In this document: one piece after another, positions 1-8,555 of the stretch | Layout: every line of letters starts with the position of its first letter | How positions within the stretch are numbered: the first letter of the stretch is position 1 | Origin: Xanthocytophaga flava | GTDB taxonomy: Bacteria; Bacteroidota; Bacteroidia; Cytophagales; 172606-1 | Assembly: GCA_030068525.1 (NCBI GenBank) | Contig: JASJOS010000004.1 | Span: forward strand, 496,001-560,000 | Reading direction: 5' to 3' | Length of the DNA stretch: 64,000 nt | The notes under the pieces: generated by a model | What the model was told of the DNA's origin: nothing | What the model saw: only the letters and a program-made list of their open reading frames with translations | Databases searched by the model: none | Translations under genes and position numbers: made by a program

Positions 1-1
1 A

Positions 2-406
2 CCAAAGTGGGATAATGAAGCACATCGTATTGTATCCATCCAGCAACGGATGCAAGCCTTTAGCCCAGCATTCCTCACAGCTATGGAGCTTGATCAAACA
101 GCCTTTGTTTTGAAACAACTACAACCCAGTGAAGATAAGATAGATTTTGCATCATTAGGCCATAAACCCAAGAAAGTCATCAAAATATTGGAAAACATAG
201 CCCAGCTGCTGGCATGGGCACAGATACGGAGTGGAGGAAGGCAAGGATCTTCGATAACAGACGATCTGATTACATTCTCACAGGAAAAAGGATGGCAAAA
301 AAATCTGATGGCATATACAGAGGACCTATCTGAGCAGATGAATCAACATCACCAAAGTTTTACCAAAGCTCACCAGGATGGTTTCTTTATCAACAGGATA
401 AGATAA
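2..406 (+). CDS. DUF2252 family protein, C-terminal part
   Basis: The frame is open from base 2 with no start, so the 5' end lies outside the window; about 134 residues are visible. The segment with W-x-N-E-A-x-R-I-V-x-x-Q-x-x-M-Q followed by LAWAQIRSGGR and a late Q-x-x-x-D-x-x-x-F run resembles the C-terminal end of DUF2252 proteins (a kinase-like fold of unknown role, often 400-450 residues). The ATG at base 50 is internal, because the same frame continues upstream with family-like residues. No partner gene on the same strand follows. Function unknown. Confidence 0.7.
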   Translation, partial: PKWDNEAHRIVSIQQRMQAFSPAFLTAMELDQTAFVLKQLQPSEDKIDFASLGHKPKKVIKILENIAQLLAWAQIRSGGRQGSSITDDLITFSQEKGWQKNLMAYTEDLSEQMNQHHQSFTKAHQDGFFINRIR

Positions 407-505
407 TCATTTAGACATAAAAAAGCCACAAGGTATACTTGTAGCAGCCACTCACAGCATCATTGGAATCAAGGGATTCCAATGATTTTTGACACAAAAA
501 TCAAT

Positions 506-1276
506 TTACTCAAATTTCAGGTGTTTCACTGACTCACCAGAATTGGCTAATTCAACCAACGCATCAATACCAATTTCCAGATGTTTCTTGGCAAAATTAG
601 ATGTCACTTTTTTGTCACTTTCAGAGGTTTTCACACCTTCAGGCGTCATGGGGTTATCTGACACTAGTAATAGTGCACCATGTGGAATGGAATTGGCAAA
701 TCCTACAATAAAGATGGTTGCTGTTTCCATATCAATAGCCATGGCTCTGACATCTCTCAGATATTCCTTAAACTTTTCATCATGCTCCCATACGCGGCGA
801 TTGGTAGTATATACCGTTCCAGTCCAATAATCAAGTTCATGCTTTTTGATCATAGACGAAACCGCCCGTTGTAAACGAAACGATGGTAACGCAGGAATTT
901 CCGGAGGCATGTAATCATTTCCGGTACCTTCTCCTCTGATAGCAGCAATAGGCAAGACCAGATCTCCCAATTTGGTTTTCTTTAATCCACCACATTTTCC
1001 TAAGAAAAGAGCAGCTTTAGGTTCTATGGCCGATAAAAGGTCCATCACGGTAGCCGCCATCGCACTTCCCATCCCAAAATTGATGATGGTAATGTTTTCG
1101 GCTGTAGCTGTTTGCATAGGCTTCCCATGTCCTTTGATCTCTACGCCAAACTTTTCAGCAAACATCTCAACATAATTGTGAAAATTGGTTAGTAGAATAT
1201 ACTCACCAAACTCGCTCAAAGGCACCCCCGTATAGCGGGGTAACCAATCTTTTACTATTTCATCTTTTGTATTCAT
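506..1276 (-). CDS. amn: AMP nucleosidase (short bacterial form)
   Basis: A 256-residue phosphorylase-fold enzyme expected to split AMP into adenine and ribose 5-phosphate in the cytoplasm. The start MNTKDEIVKDWLPRYTG is typical of the short Bacteroidota AMP nucleosidases, so the ATG at 1276 is preferred over a TTG at 1294 that would add six residues. Family signals seen are the GKCGGLK glycine motif, the GEGTGNDY segment, and IDMETATIF, the nucleoside-phosphorylase-like Met-Glu motif, followed by LLLVSDNPM. A TATTTTTG element (fits TAnnTTTG) sits just upstream of the ATG, so the transcript may be nearly leaderless (inference). It is convergent with the DUF2252 fragment and monocistronic as far as can be seen. 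Confidence 0.85.
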   Translation of the reverse strand: MNTKDEIVKDWLPRYTGVPLSEFGEYILLTNFHNYVEMFAEKFGVEIKGHGKPMQTATAENITIINFGMGSAMAATVMDLLSAIEPKAALFLGKCGGLKKTKLGDLVLPIAAIRGEGTGNDYMPPEIPALPSFRLQRAVSSMIKKHELDYWTGTVYTTNRRVWEHDEKFKEYLRDVRAMAIDMETATIFIVGFANSIPHGALLLVSDNPMTPEGVKTSESDKKVTSNFAKKHLEIGIDALVELANSGESVKHLKFE

Positions 1277-1485
1277 GCCCGCAAAAATAAGCAATTTCTA
1301 CGATCTTTCAGATGAAGGCTATGTTAAACTATATATAGGCCTACATAACAATCTATTGTAGGTCATCAGCATTCTATTTACCTATTTACATTTGCCCACA
1401 TTTCAGTCCAAATGTAGTCTTCCAAATAGAAAGTATCTGTTAATTTGGAATCATGAAAGACTTCCGAATGATATTATAAAAAAGA

Positions 1486-1512
1486 AAGGCGATGAGTTAT
1501 CTTCATCGCCTT
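1486..1512 (-). terminator. Rho-independent terminator after GMC oxidoreductase
   Basis: Arms 1486-1495 (AAGGCGATGA) and 1503-1512 (TCATCGCCTT) form a perfect 10-bp stem with a 7-nt loop. Read on the minus strand it is followed by a T-rich run. It lies just past the stop codon of the 1518-3236 gene. Confidence 0.8.
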
Positions 1513-1517
1513 ATGTA

Positions 1518-3236
1518 TTATATATTTTGCTTATTGAGTTCCTTGACAGCAAAATCAACAGCACGAGCCGTTAGTGCCATATAGGTTAATGAGGGGTTTA
1601 CACAGGAAGAAGAAACCATAGCAGCACCATCAGTCACAAATACGTTTTCACAACCCCATACCTGATTGTTTTTGTTCAGTACTGAGTTTTTAGAACTTGT
1701 TCCCATACGCGCTGTGCCCATTTCGTGTTTGCTTTGTCCAGGTACACCTCCTCTATCATACCCTTTTACCTCTTTCAATCCAGCAGCTTCGAGCATTTCA
1801 GCCGCATCATTCATCATATCAATACGCATTTTCTTTTCATTGTCCCGATACTCACAATCAATCACCAACATAGGCAAGCCATAAGGATCTTTTTTACTTT
1901 TATCCAGATACACATAATTTCTATGATCTGGCAAGTGTTCGCCAAAGGAAGACAATCCCATTGTCCATGGACCTGGTTTTGTGAGTTGCTCTTTAAAATC
2001 AGTCCCAAAGTTCATTTCAGCAATTCCCCTCGCCCAACCTTGTCGACTTGCGTTACCTTGATAGCCAAATCCACGCAAGTAATCACGTTTGTCATTACCC
2101 ACATTCCGGAATCGAGGTATATAAATACCATTGGCCCGTTGCCCATAATAGTATTTATCTTCAAATCCTTCCATTACGCCGGAAGCACCCACACGTGAAT
2201 GGTGATCCATTAGATTATGCCCCAATTCACCACTTTCATTTCCCAAACCATTCGGAAAACGATCAGAGGTAGAATTTAAAAGAATATAGGCACTATTAAT
2301 AGCAGATGCATTCACAAAAATGATCTTTGCAAAATATTCACTGGATTCCTTTGTTTGAGCATCTACAATACGTACTCCTTTTGCCTTGCCTAGTTTATCA
2401 TCATAAATAATAGAATGTACAATGGAAAAAGGTCGTAAGGTTAACTTACCTGTTTTCATAGCAGCAGGTAAAGTAGCGGCATTGGTACTAAAGTATCCGC
2501 CATATACACATCCTCTGCTACACTGATTTCGATACTGACATTGCGAACGTCCCAAGTCCAGTTGTATCTTGCCAGGTTGAGTCAGGTGAGCAGCCCGTCC
2601 CATAATCATCTTCCGTCCGGCAAAGCTTTTTTCAATACGTTGTTTTACTTCCTTCTCTACACAGTTCATCTCCATAGGAGGCAGAAATATACTATCTGGA
2701 AGCACATCCAACCCTTCAACAGCCCCACTTATACCTACAAACTTTTCTACATACTCGTACCAGGGGATCAAATCTTTGTAACGGATTGGCCAGTCAGTAC
2801 CTATACCTTCCTTTATATTTGCTTCAAAATCCAGATCACTCCATCTGTAACATTGTCGCCCCCAGGTTAGTGATTTACCACCCACCTGATAACCCCGATA
2901 CCAGTCAAACCGTTTTTCCTCTATATACGGGTTAGCCAGATCATCAGCCCAGAAATTACCATTCTGCTCATTAAAAGGATAACTTCCTTCCCGGGTTTGT
3001 ACAGGCCGTCCCTCTTTCTGGCCAAGAGTCAAACGTCCTCTATGCGGAAATTCCCAAATCTGTGTATTGGCAGTGGTATAATCTTCAATATGTTTGACAT
3101 TCTTACCCCGTTCCAGCAACAGTACCCGAAGTCCTTTCTCAGTCAATTCTTTCGCTGCCCAGCCCCCACTGATACCTGAACCTATTACAATGGCATCATA
3201 GGTATGCTGGTCTTCTGCTTTCAGATTAAGATTCAT
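1518..3236 (-). CDS. GMC family FAD-dependent oxidoreductase (copy 1)
   Basis: A 572-residue glucose-methanol-choline oxidoreductase, expected to oxidise a sugar or alcohol with FAD. The N-terminal nucleotide-binding motif GSGISG is at residues 19-24; the C-terminal GMC_oxred_C domain has HEMGTARMG (His about 504) and CVNPSLTYMALTAR (Asn about 547), the usual catalytic pair. A Cys cluster near residues 235-250 (CQYRNQCSRGC) is as seen in gluconate-2-dehydrogenase-like GMC proteins. No signal peptide is visible; export would need the Tat partner encoded at 5153-5809 (inference). It is a close paralogue of the upstream gene at 3346-5067, separated from it by a terminator, so it may have its own promoter. 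Substrate unknown. Confidence 0.88.
   Translation of the reverse strand: MNLNLKAEDQHTYDAIVIGSGISGGWAAKELTEKGLRVLLLERGKNVKHIEDYTTANTQIWEFPHRGRLTLGQKEGRPVQTREGSYPFNEQNGNFWADDLANPYIEEKRFDWYRGYQVGGKSLTWGRQCYRWSDLDFEANIKEGIGTDWPIRYKDLIPWYEYVEKFVGISGAVEGLDVLPDSIFLPPMEMNCVEKEVKQRIEKSFAGRKMIMGRAAHLTQPGKIQLDLGRSQCQYRNQCSRGCVYGGYFSTNAATLPAAMKTGKLTLRPFSIVHSIIYDDKLGKAKGVRIVDAQTKESSEYFAKIIFVNASAINSAYILLNSTSDRFPNGLGNESGELGHNLMDHHSRVGASGVMEGFEDKYYYGQRANGIYIPRFRNVGNDKRDYLRGFGYQGNASRQGWARGIAEMNFGTDFKEQLTKPGPWTMGLSSFGEHLPDHRNYVYLDKSKKDPYGLPMLVIDCEYRDNEKKMRIDMMNDAAEMLEAAGLKEVKGYDRGGVPGQSKHEMGTARMGTSSKNSVLNKNNQVWGCENVFVTDGAAMVSSSCVNPSLTYMALTARAVDFAVKELNKQNI
1621..1693 (-). repeat. 73-bp perfect repeat shared by the two GMC genes, copy 1
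   Basis: Bases 1621-1693 are identical to 3449-3521. They encode the same C-terminal stretch around KNSVLNKNNQVWGCENVFV, including synonymous positions, while flanking regions differ more. Confidence 0.9.
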
Positions 3237-3299
3237 AGCTCAATTATGAATGATAGATTATAGTCCTGTGGTATATCGAAATAGCATATGAAATAAAAA

Positions 3300-3325
3300 A
3301 ACCCTGATACCGGAGTTCCAGGGTT
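3300..3325 (-). terminator. Terminator between the two GMC genes
   Basis: Arms 3300-3306 (AACCCTG as read on the plus strand) and 3319-3325 (CAGGGTT) pair perfectly. On the minus strand the hairpin is followed by a run of seven T. It closes the 5809-to-3346 unit. Confidence 0.8.
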
Positions 3326-3345
3326 CTTTCAAAAATAGTGTATGC

Positions 3346-5067
3346 TTACAGATTTTGTTTTTTAAGTTCCTTAACAGCAAAATCAGCAGCACGCGCAGTC
3401 AATGCCATATACGTTAATGATGGGTTTACGCAAGAAGCAGATGTCATCGCAGCACCATCAGTCACAAATACGTTTTCACAACCCCATACCTGATTGTTTT
3501 TGTTCAGTACTGAGTTTTTAGGACTTGTTCCCATACGAGCCGTACCCATCTCGTGAATACCAATACCCAGGTGTTTAGACTCATCATTGTATGGCGTCAC
3601 ATCCTTCAATCCAGCAGCTTCGAGCATCTCAGCCGCATCATTCATCATATCGATACGCATTTTGCGTTCGTTTTCACCATAGGCTGCATCAAAGTTTACC
3701 AATGGAAGTCCCCATTTGTCTTTCTGATCAGGAGATAATGTCATCCGGTTGTCTGGATTAGGTAACACTTCACCAAATCCTCCGATGTTCATTCCCCATT
3801 CTCCTGGTTCTGTCAGACTTTCTTTGAACTCAGCGCCAAATCCTGCCATACCTGTTCCACGGCCCCAGCCTCCACGGCTAGCGCCACCCTGATACCCAAA
3901 TCCACGCAGATAATCACGTTTGTCGCTACCCCAGTTGCGGTAACGAGGTATATAAACGCCATTGGCACGACGTCCATAGTAGTATTTATCCAGCATACCT
4001 TCAAAGCGTCCGCCTGCACCTACAGCCAGATGGTGATCCATAACATTACGTCCCAACTGGTCACTTTCATTTCCTAATCCATTCGGGAAACGCTTGGATT
4101 TAGAGTTCAGCAGGATGGCAGTAGAAGCAATAGCAGAGGCATTCAGGAATATGATTTTCGCATAATACTCCTTCACATCTTTAGGATCATGCTGGTTGAT
4201 TACCCGAACTCCTTTTGCCTTACCAGAAGCCTCATCATAAATAACTTCAGAAACGATAGAATCTGGCACAAGAGTGAGATTACCTGTTTTCATTGCAGCA
4301 GGCAATGTAGCAGCCTGTGTACTGAAGTATGCCCCAAACGGACAACCTCTCATACATAGGTTACGGTATTGGCACTGTGCTCTTCCTAACTCTGTGTGAA
4401 ACTGTTGTGGTTGGGTCAGGTGAGCTACGCGACCAATGATGATCTTACGTCCAGCAAAATTTTTCTCTACCAAGCCTTTTACCTCTTTCTCTACACAGTT
4501 CATTTGCATAGGAGGTAAAAACTTGCCATCAGGCAATACATCCAAACCTTCCATAGAGCCGCTGATACCAGCAAATTTTTCTACGTAATCATACCAGGGA
4601 GCCAGATCTTTGTAGCGAATTGGCCAGTCGGTGCCTATTCCCTCTTTCGCATTCGCAAGAAAATCTTCTTCATTCCAACGGTAGCTCTGACGTCCCCACA
4701 TCAGTGAACGACCGCCTACATGGTATCCACGAATCCAGTCAAATGGACGTTTTTCCAGATAAGGATTTTCTTTATCGTTTTCAAAATGGTGGCGCCATTC
4801 TTCATTAGCAGTATACCCTGTACGCACATTAGCCCAATACTCTTCTTTAGCCAGATTGGTTAATCTTCCGCGATGCGGAAAATCCCATGGATTTTTCATG
4901 GCTGTTTCATATCCAGATACGTGCTTAATATCCCGGCCTCGTTCCAACATCACAACTTTCAAGCCTTTTTCGGTTAATTCTTTGGCAGCCCAACCTCCAC
5001 TAATACCTGAGCCTACAACAATGGCATCATAGGTAAACTGGCCATCTGCTTTTATATTTAAGTTCAT
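3346..5067 (-). CDS. GMC family FAD-dependent oxidoreductase (copy 2)
   Basis: A 573-residue paralogue of the 1518-3236 protein with the same layout: GSGISG near residues 19-24, a Cys-rich segment CQYRNLCMRGCPFG, HEMGTARMG (His about 505) and CVNPSLTYMALTAR (Asn about 548). It lies 85 bp downstream of the Tat-signal subunit-3-like gene with no terminator between, so the two are probably one operon. In the gluconate/fructose/cellobiose dehydrogenase family the small subunit 3 carries the Tat signal and escorts the flavoprotein to the periplasm, with a cytochrome c as third subunit; no cytochrome gene is adjacent here. Substrate unknown. Confidence 0.88.
   Translation of the reverse strand: MNLNIKADGQFTYDAIVVGSGISGGWAAKELTEKGLKVVMLERGRDIKHVSGYETAMKNPWDFPHRGRLTNLAKEEYWANVRTGYTANEEWRHHFENDKENPYLEKRPFDWIRGYHVGGRSLMWGRQSYRWNEEDFLANAKEGIGTDWPIRYKDLAPWYDYVEKFAGISGSMEGLDVLPDGKFLPPMQMNCVEKEVKGLVEKNFAGRKIIIGRVAHLTQPQQFHTELGRAQCQYRNLCMRGCPFGAYFSTQAATLPAAMKTGNLTLVPDSIVSEVIYDEASGKAKGVRVINQHDPKDVKEYYAKIIFLNASAIASTAILLNSKSKRFPNGLGNESDQLGRNVMDHHLAVGAGGRFEGMLDKYYYGRRANGVYIPRYRNWGSDKRDYLRGFGYQGGASRGGWGRGTGMAGFGAEFKESLTEPGEWGMNIGGFGEVLPNPDNRMTLSPDQKDKWGLPLVNFDAAYGENERKMRIDMMNDAAEMLEAAGLKDVTPYNDESKHLGIGIHEMGTARMGTSPKNSVLNKNNQVWGCENVFVTDGAAMTSASCVNPSLTYMALTARAADFAVKELKKQNL
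3449..3521 (-). repeat. 73-bp perfect repeat shared by the two GMC genes, copy 2
   Basis: Identical to 1621-1693; see that entry. The offset between copies is 1828 bp. Confidence 0.9.
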
Positions 5068-5152
5068 ATTCTCTTTAAAACAATGTTAAGATGATTAGGA
5101 AATGATTAGATCGGAGCAACAATGATTCCTTATTTAACTAATACAGATAAAC

Positions 5153-5809
5153 TTAGATCACCCAGGCTTTCTGCCCTGGTTTCAGGTCAACGCAGCCATC
5201 GTATCTGCCAGGAATAGCCACATACGCCAATGCTTGTGTTGCACCTACCTCTGATGTGAAATAACCTAACAACGTCAGGTCTTTCATGGTAAAGTAGAAA
5301 ATAGGAGATTTTGGCTTTGGAGACTCACTTTTCTCTTCACTAATCTCTTTGTCCAATCCTTGTTTTGGACGTTCTTTTTCTTTTTTAGCTTCCTCATCCC
5401 GTTTGGTTCTTTCGTCAAGTGCGTCCTTTTCTACCTGTTTAAATACTTCATTACGTTCATTGGCAGCCAGACTTACAAAGGATTTGCTATACGCTTTCTG
5501 ACTTTTGTCATCTACATCCTTTAATCCTTCAAAAAAAGCCTGACGATCATCATCCGTGTAGCAATCGGTTAGCATTAGCTTAATAAAGTCTGCAACTCCT
5601 GCTTCTTTTGCACCAGGTGTACCTGTTTTAGGAATGATCGTTTCTGCAATTTCACCGATCAACGCCAACGTATCAGGAGTAAAAGACAATGCGGCAGTTT
5701 CTTTTGTGGCAGCAGAATTGCAGCCTTCCATTACTGCCAGTAAAGTAGGTGCCGAAAGTGTTGTACCCATAAGGGCAGCCACTCTGGCAATGGCATCTCT
5801 TCTATTCAA
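5153..5809 (-). CDS. Gluconate 2-dehydrogenase subunit 3 family protein, Tat-exported
   Basis: A 218-residue protein opening with MNRRDAIARVAALMG, a twin-arginine signal, followed by a hydrophobic stretch and a possible lipobox ending MEGC. The frame is closed upstream by a stop codon, so the TTG at 5809 is taken as the start. The body has the family's LIGEIAETIIPKTGTPGAKEAGV segment (about residues 50-72, iron/Tat-chaperone small subunit), a long charged linker (residues about 130-165, rich in K and E) and a C-terminal GYFTSEVGATQAL...PGRYDGCVDL region. It heads the operon with the GMC protein at 3346-5067 and likely gives that protein its Tat ride (family knowledge). Confidence 0.85.
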   Translation of the reverse strand: MNRRDAIARVAALMGTTLSAPTLLAVMEGCNSAATKETAALSFTPDTLALIGEIAETIIPKTGTPGAKEAGVADFIKLMLTDCYTDDDRQAFFEGLKDVDDKSQKAYSKSFVSLAANERNEVFKQVEKDALDERTKRDEEAKKEKERPKQGLDKEISEEKSESPKPKSPIFYFTMKDLTLLGYFTSEVGATQALAYVAIPGRYDGCVDLKPGQKAWVI

Positions 5810-6179
5810 GGTTTTGTATTGTTAAATGATTAAATTATGAAAGGAATGAAAATTTTACTGACCAAAATACAAAAAATATCTTTTCGTATTCAAGTAAATT
5901 ATTCTATATAGATTGTTTCTAAATAAGAATAGCTTGTTTTTTAAAATGTATGTTTGATTATCAATATGTTTGGGAGAACCCCAATAAAACCAAATGAAAT
6001 TTTATCTGAAGGCTTTTACAAATTTGTGAAGATTTCTGCTATACAGAACGTAACTAGTTAAGCAAATAGTATACCTAGTCCTTAACTTTCTGTATATCTA
6101 CTTCTGATTCCTATTTATAGACTGAACCTTTTCTATAGTTCTCATCGTTCTCACACTAAAACAACTAATAAAAAATTGT
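5810..6179. other. Divergent intergenic region between the GMC operon and thioredoxin
   Basis: 370 bp without a gene. It holds two TATGTTTG elements (5949-5956 and 5965-5972, both fitting TAnnTTTG on the plus strand), and a 10-bp palindrome TAACTAGTTA at 6051-6060. The distance of the promoter-like elements to the thioredoxin ATG (over 200 bp) makes their role uncertain. Confidence 0.5.
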
Positions 6180-6473
6180 ATGAGCTTTCAGGAGATAATT
6201 AATGCTGAGACACCTGTACTAGTTGATTTTTATGCAACCTGGTGCGGTCCGTGTAAAGTACAAGCACCTATTTTAGAGGATCTGTCAAAGCGAGTAGGAG
6301 ATCAGGCACGTATTCTTAAAATAGATGTAGATAAAAATCCGGCAGTAGCCAATAAGTATGGGATTCAGGGGGTGCCTACTTTGATGATATTCAAACAAGG
6401 AAAAGTAGTATGGCGTCAATCAGGGGTTGTACAGTCAAATCAATTACAAAAGATACTCCAGCAGTTTGTATAG
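6180..6473 (+). CDS. trxA: Thioredoxin
   Basis: A 97-residue single-domain thioredoxin for cytoplasmic disulfide reduction. The active site WCGPC is at residues 21-25, preceded by VLVDFYAT; the cis-proline motif GVPTLMIF and the C-terminal helix are present. The length is slightly short for TrxA (about 105) because the N-terminal strand is trimmed. There is no signal peptide. A hairpin terminator follows at 6524-6563. Whether this is the main thioredoxin or a specialised paralogue cannot be told from the window. Confidence 0.9.
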   Translation: MSFQEIINAETPVLVDFYATWCGPCKVQAPILEDLSKRVGDQARILKIDVDKNPAVANKYGIQGVPTLMIFKQGKVVWRQSGVVQSNQLQKILQQFV

Positions 6474-6523
6474 TATACCAAATGTATAATAGTCTCAAAT
6501 ATTCAGAATTTTGTATTCCCATC

Positions 6524-6563
6524 AAATGGCTTTAACTTGCAGAAAAGGTTAAAGCCATTTTTC
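6524..6563 (+). terminator. Terminator after thioredoxin, within the leader of the next gene
   Basis: Arms 6524-6536 and 6548-6560 (AAATGGCTTTAAC / GTTAAAGCCATTT) pair over 13 bp with an 11-nt loop and end in TTTTT. The next ATG is only 7 nt beyond the right arm. Confidence 0.8.
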
Positions 6564-6567
6564 GTTT

Positions 6568-6837
6568 ATGGGATTATTTGATTTTTTTAAAAGTAACAAA
6601 GATCAATCTAAGAAAAAAGAGGATGTAAATAAGCCACTTATGGCAGATCTGGAACAAAATCCTCTACAGGTAGGAGATATTGTGGATGCACTCCGGTATG
6701 ACCTGGGTCGGTGCAAACTTGTAGAGGGACAATCAGGATATGAATACGAATCATTGGAAACAGGCACACGTGTCAGCTGGCTGCGTATGGTAGATGCAGC
6801 CACACAACTGCAAAAAGTAAAAAAAGTTACTTCCTAA
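6568..6837 (+). CDS. Small conserved hypothetical protein
   Basis: An 89-residue protein that I do not recognise. It starts MGLFDFFK, followed by a Lys-rich patch and a compact domain (residues about 33-80) with LQVGDIVDALRYDLGRCKLVEG and a YEYESLETGTRVSWLRMVDAAT segment, reminiscent of a small beta-barrel. No signal peptide or membrane segment. The start sits 7 nt after a strong hairpin, leaving no room for a promoter, so expression depends on read-through from thioredoxin or on a start inside the hairpin region. An in-frame ATG at 6640 (Met25) is an alternative start. Confidence 0.6.
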   Translation: MGLFDFFKSNKDQSKKKEDVNKPLMADLEQNPLQVGDIVDALRYDLGRCKLVEGQSGYEYESLETGTRVSWLRMVDAATQLQKVKKVTS

Positions 6838-6841
6838 AACA

Positions 6842-6890
6842 CCGGATTGAAGAACTCTTCAAAGAGCAGTCTACGGTCTTTTATTTTTTT
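6842..6890 (+). terminator. Possible terminator after 6568-6837
   Basis: A weak stem (ACCG ... CGGT, with a small inner CTCT/AGAG hairpin) is followed by CTTTTATTTTTTT. The T-run is good and the stem is poor. Confidence 0.35.
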
Positions 6891-7015
6891 GTTTCAAACC
6901 TCTAACAATTTGAAGAATAACTGCCAGTTAAGCTGTAATCATAAGATTACATACTACTTCTGGTATTTTACGTATTGCCTCATATCAGCAAACTACATAT
7001 AAGCATTTTCCATTT

Positions 7016-8485
7016 ATGTTAGTGACTACATCACATTCACAGAAAACCAGCCATCAGGTTAATGTATCATCCGAAATAGGTACACTTCGCCGTGTTATTG
7101 TACACAGCCCTGACAGTGGTCTGGGTAAGGTTGTACCATCAAAGGCTCAGGATTGGTTGTTTGAAGATATTGTTCATCTGGACACCATGCGTCGTGAAGA
7201 ATATGATCTATATATTAAGATATTGCTTTATTTTCTCGATCCACAGAAAGTGAAAGGAAAGATTAGTACGATTGATGCTCCGGAAAATAGCAGAAATTTT
7301 TATAAGCCTGAACACCCTGATTACTTTAACTCCAATAAGGTTATAGATCCTCAATCTCTCCTTTCTCATATACTGGAAGATGAAAAAGTAAGAATCCGTT
7401 TGCTTGCAGCGATATGTGCAGTTGAAAGATGCTCATATACCACACAAGAGTATCTGACAACACTGCCTTCCAAAGAATTGTCCAAAACACTTATATCTGG
7501 GACATTACCTGATAAATCTATGATTTTTGCCCCTATCCCTAATTTCATTTTTACAAGGGATATTGGCATTACTATTAATGATCATATTCTCTTGAATAAA
7601 CCTGCAAAGATAGCCAGAACACGGGAAGCCTTATTGACCCAATACATTTTTCACAATCACCCCATTTTTGTTCATCTGAAAGATAAGATAATAGAGATAC
7701 CTGAGAGCGAACATCATTTCCTGCTTCCTGATGGTGAAAAAGACTACAAAAGGGCAACTCTTGAGGGAGGGGATGTAATGATGGTTAGTCCCAATCATCT
7801 CCTTATCGGTCTTAGTGAACGAACCTCACCCTATGCAGTGAACCAGGTTATCAAGATCTTGTTTGAAAAAGAGGTGGTGGAGAAAATTACGGTTATTAAA
7901 ATACCTAAGAAAAGAGATTTTATGCATATTGATACCATTTTTACTCAGGTAAAACAAAATGTCTGGGTATTGTTGGGGACATTGTCCAGAGAAGGGGAAG
8001 AACTGGAGAAGCGGGATTTTATGGAAAGTCTGCAGGAAGTAAAGCCGTCAGAGAAACTCAAAATTATGCAGTTTGTCAAAGGATACGGAGATAAACCTGT
8101 GCACTATGAGTATCTGGAGGATCTGCTGGATGACATTAGCCAGAATGATCTGAAGTGCAAGGAACAAACCGTTTTTGTATATTCGGGCAACAATGAGTTT
8201 CCGTTTGGAGCCAGGGAACAGTGGACTGACTCTTGTAATCTGTTAACTATCAAAGAAGGGGTTTCTATCGCCTACGACCGGAATGATAAAACCATAGAAG
8301 CCTTTAAACAAGCTGGCTTTGAAGCAATAGGAGCAGCAGAATTACTCGATCAGTTTGAAAAGGGTACTATTACACCCGAAGAAGTTGAAAATACTATTAT
8401 TTTACTTCCCTCAGCTGAGCTTTCACGAGCCAGAGGAGGATCTCACTGTATGAGTATGCCATTGTTAAGAGATCCCATTCAATAA
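7016..8485 (+). CDS. Arginine deiminase family protein
   Basis: A 489-residue guanidino-group-modifying enzyme, expected to hydrolyse arginine to citrulline and ammonia or act on a related guanidino compound. The arginine deiminase motifs are all visible: FTRD (179-182), EGGD (250-253), GLSERTS (265-271), HIDT (304-307), REQWTDSCN (400-408) and the nucleophilic Cys478 in RARGGSHCMSMPL. It is about 80 residues longer than classic ArcA, with the extra length mainly before FTRD. No signal peptide. The CtlX-type gene starts 70 bp downstream on the same strand with no terminator between, so they are likely co-transcribed. No arcB, arcC or arcD gene is nearby, so this is not a standard arginine-fermentation operon. 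Confidence 0.85.
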   Translation: MLVTTSHSQKTSHQVNVSSEIGTLRRVIVHSPDSGLGKVVPSKAQDWLFEDIVHLDTMRREEYDLYIKILLYFLDPQKVKGKISTIDAPENSRNFYKPEHPDYFNSNKVIDPQSLLSHILEDEKVRIRLLAAICAVERCSYTTQEYLTTLPSKELSKTLISGTLPDKSMIFAPIPNFIFTRDIGITINDHILLNKPAKIARTREALLTQYIFHNHPIFVHLKDKIIEIPESEHHFLLPDGEKDYKRATLEGGDVMMVSPNHLLIGLSERTSPYAVNQVIKILFEKEVVEKITVIKIPKKRDFMHIDTIFTQVKQNVWVLLGTLSREGEELEKRDFMESLQEVKPSEKLKIMQFVKGYGDKPVHYEYLEDLLDDISQNDLKCKEQTVFVYSGNNEFPFGAREQWTDSCNLLTIKEGVSIAYDRNDKTIEAFKQAGFEAIGAAELLDQFEKGTITPEEVENTIILLPSAELSRARGGSHCMSMPLLRDPIQ

Positions 8486-8555
8486 TAAGTAGTGTAACAA
8501 TAATTTTCAGGGTATATAAGTGCATCTTTCATTTTAAAAGTATAGATAAATCACT

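Noticed and set aside
489-830. Plus-strand open frame over the AMP nucleosidase gene
   Set aside because: It lies antisense to a well-supported gene, and its translation has no family pattern.
1725-2198. 157-codon frame opposite the first GMC gene
   Set aside because: Shadow of the catalytic gene; low-complexity composition.
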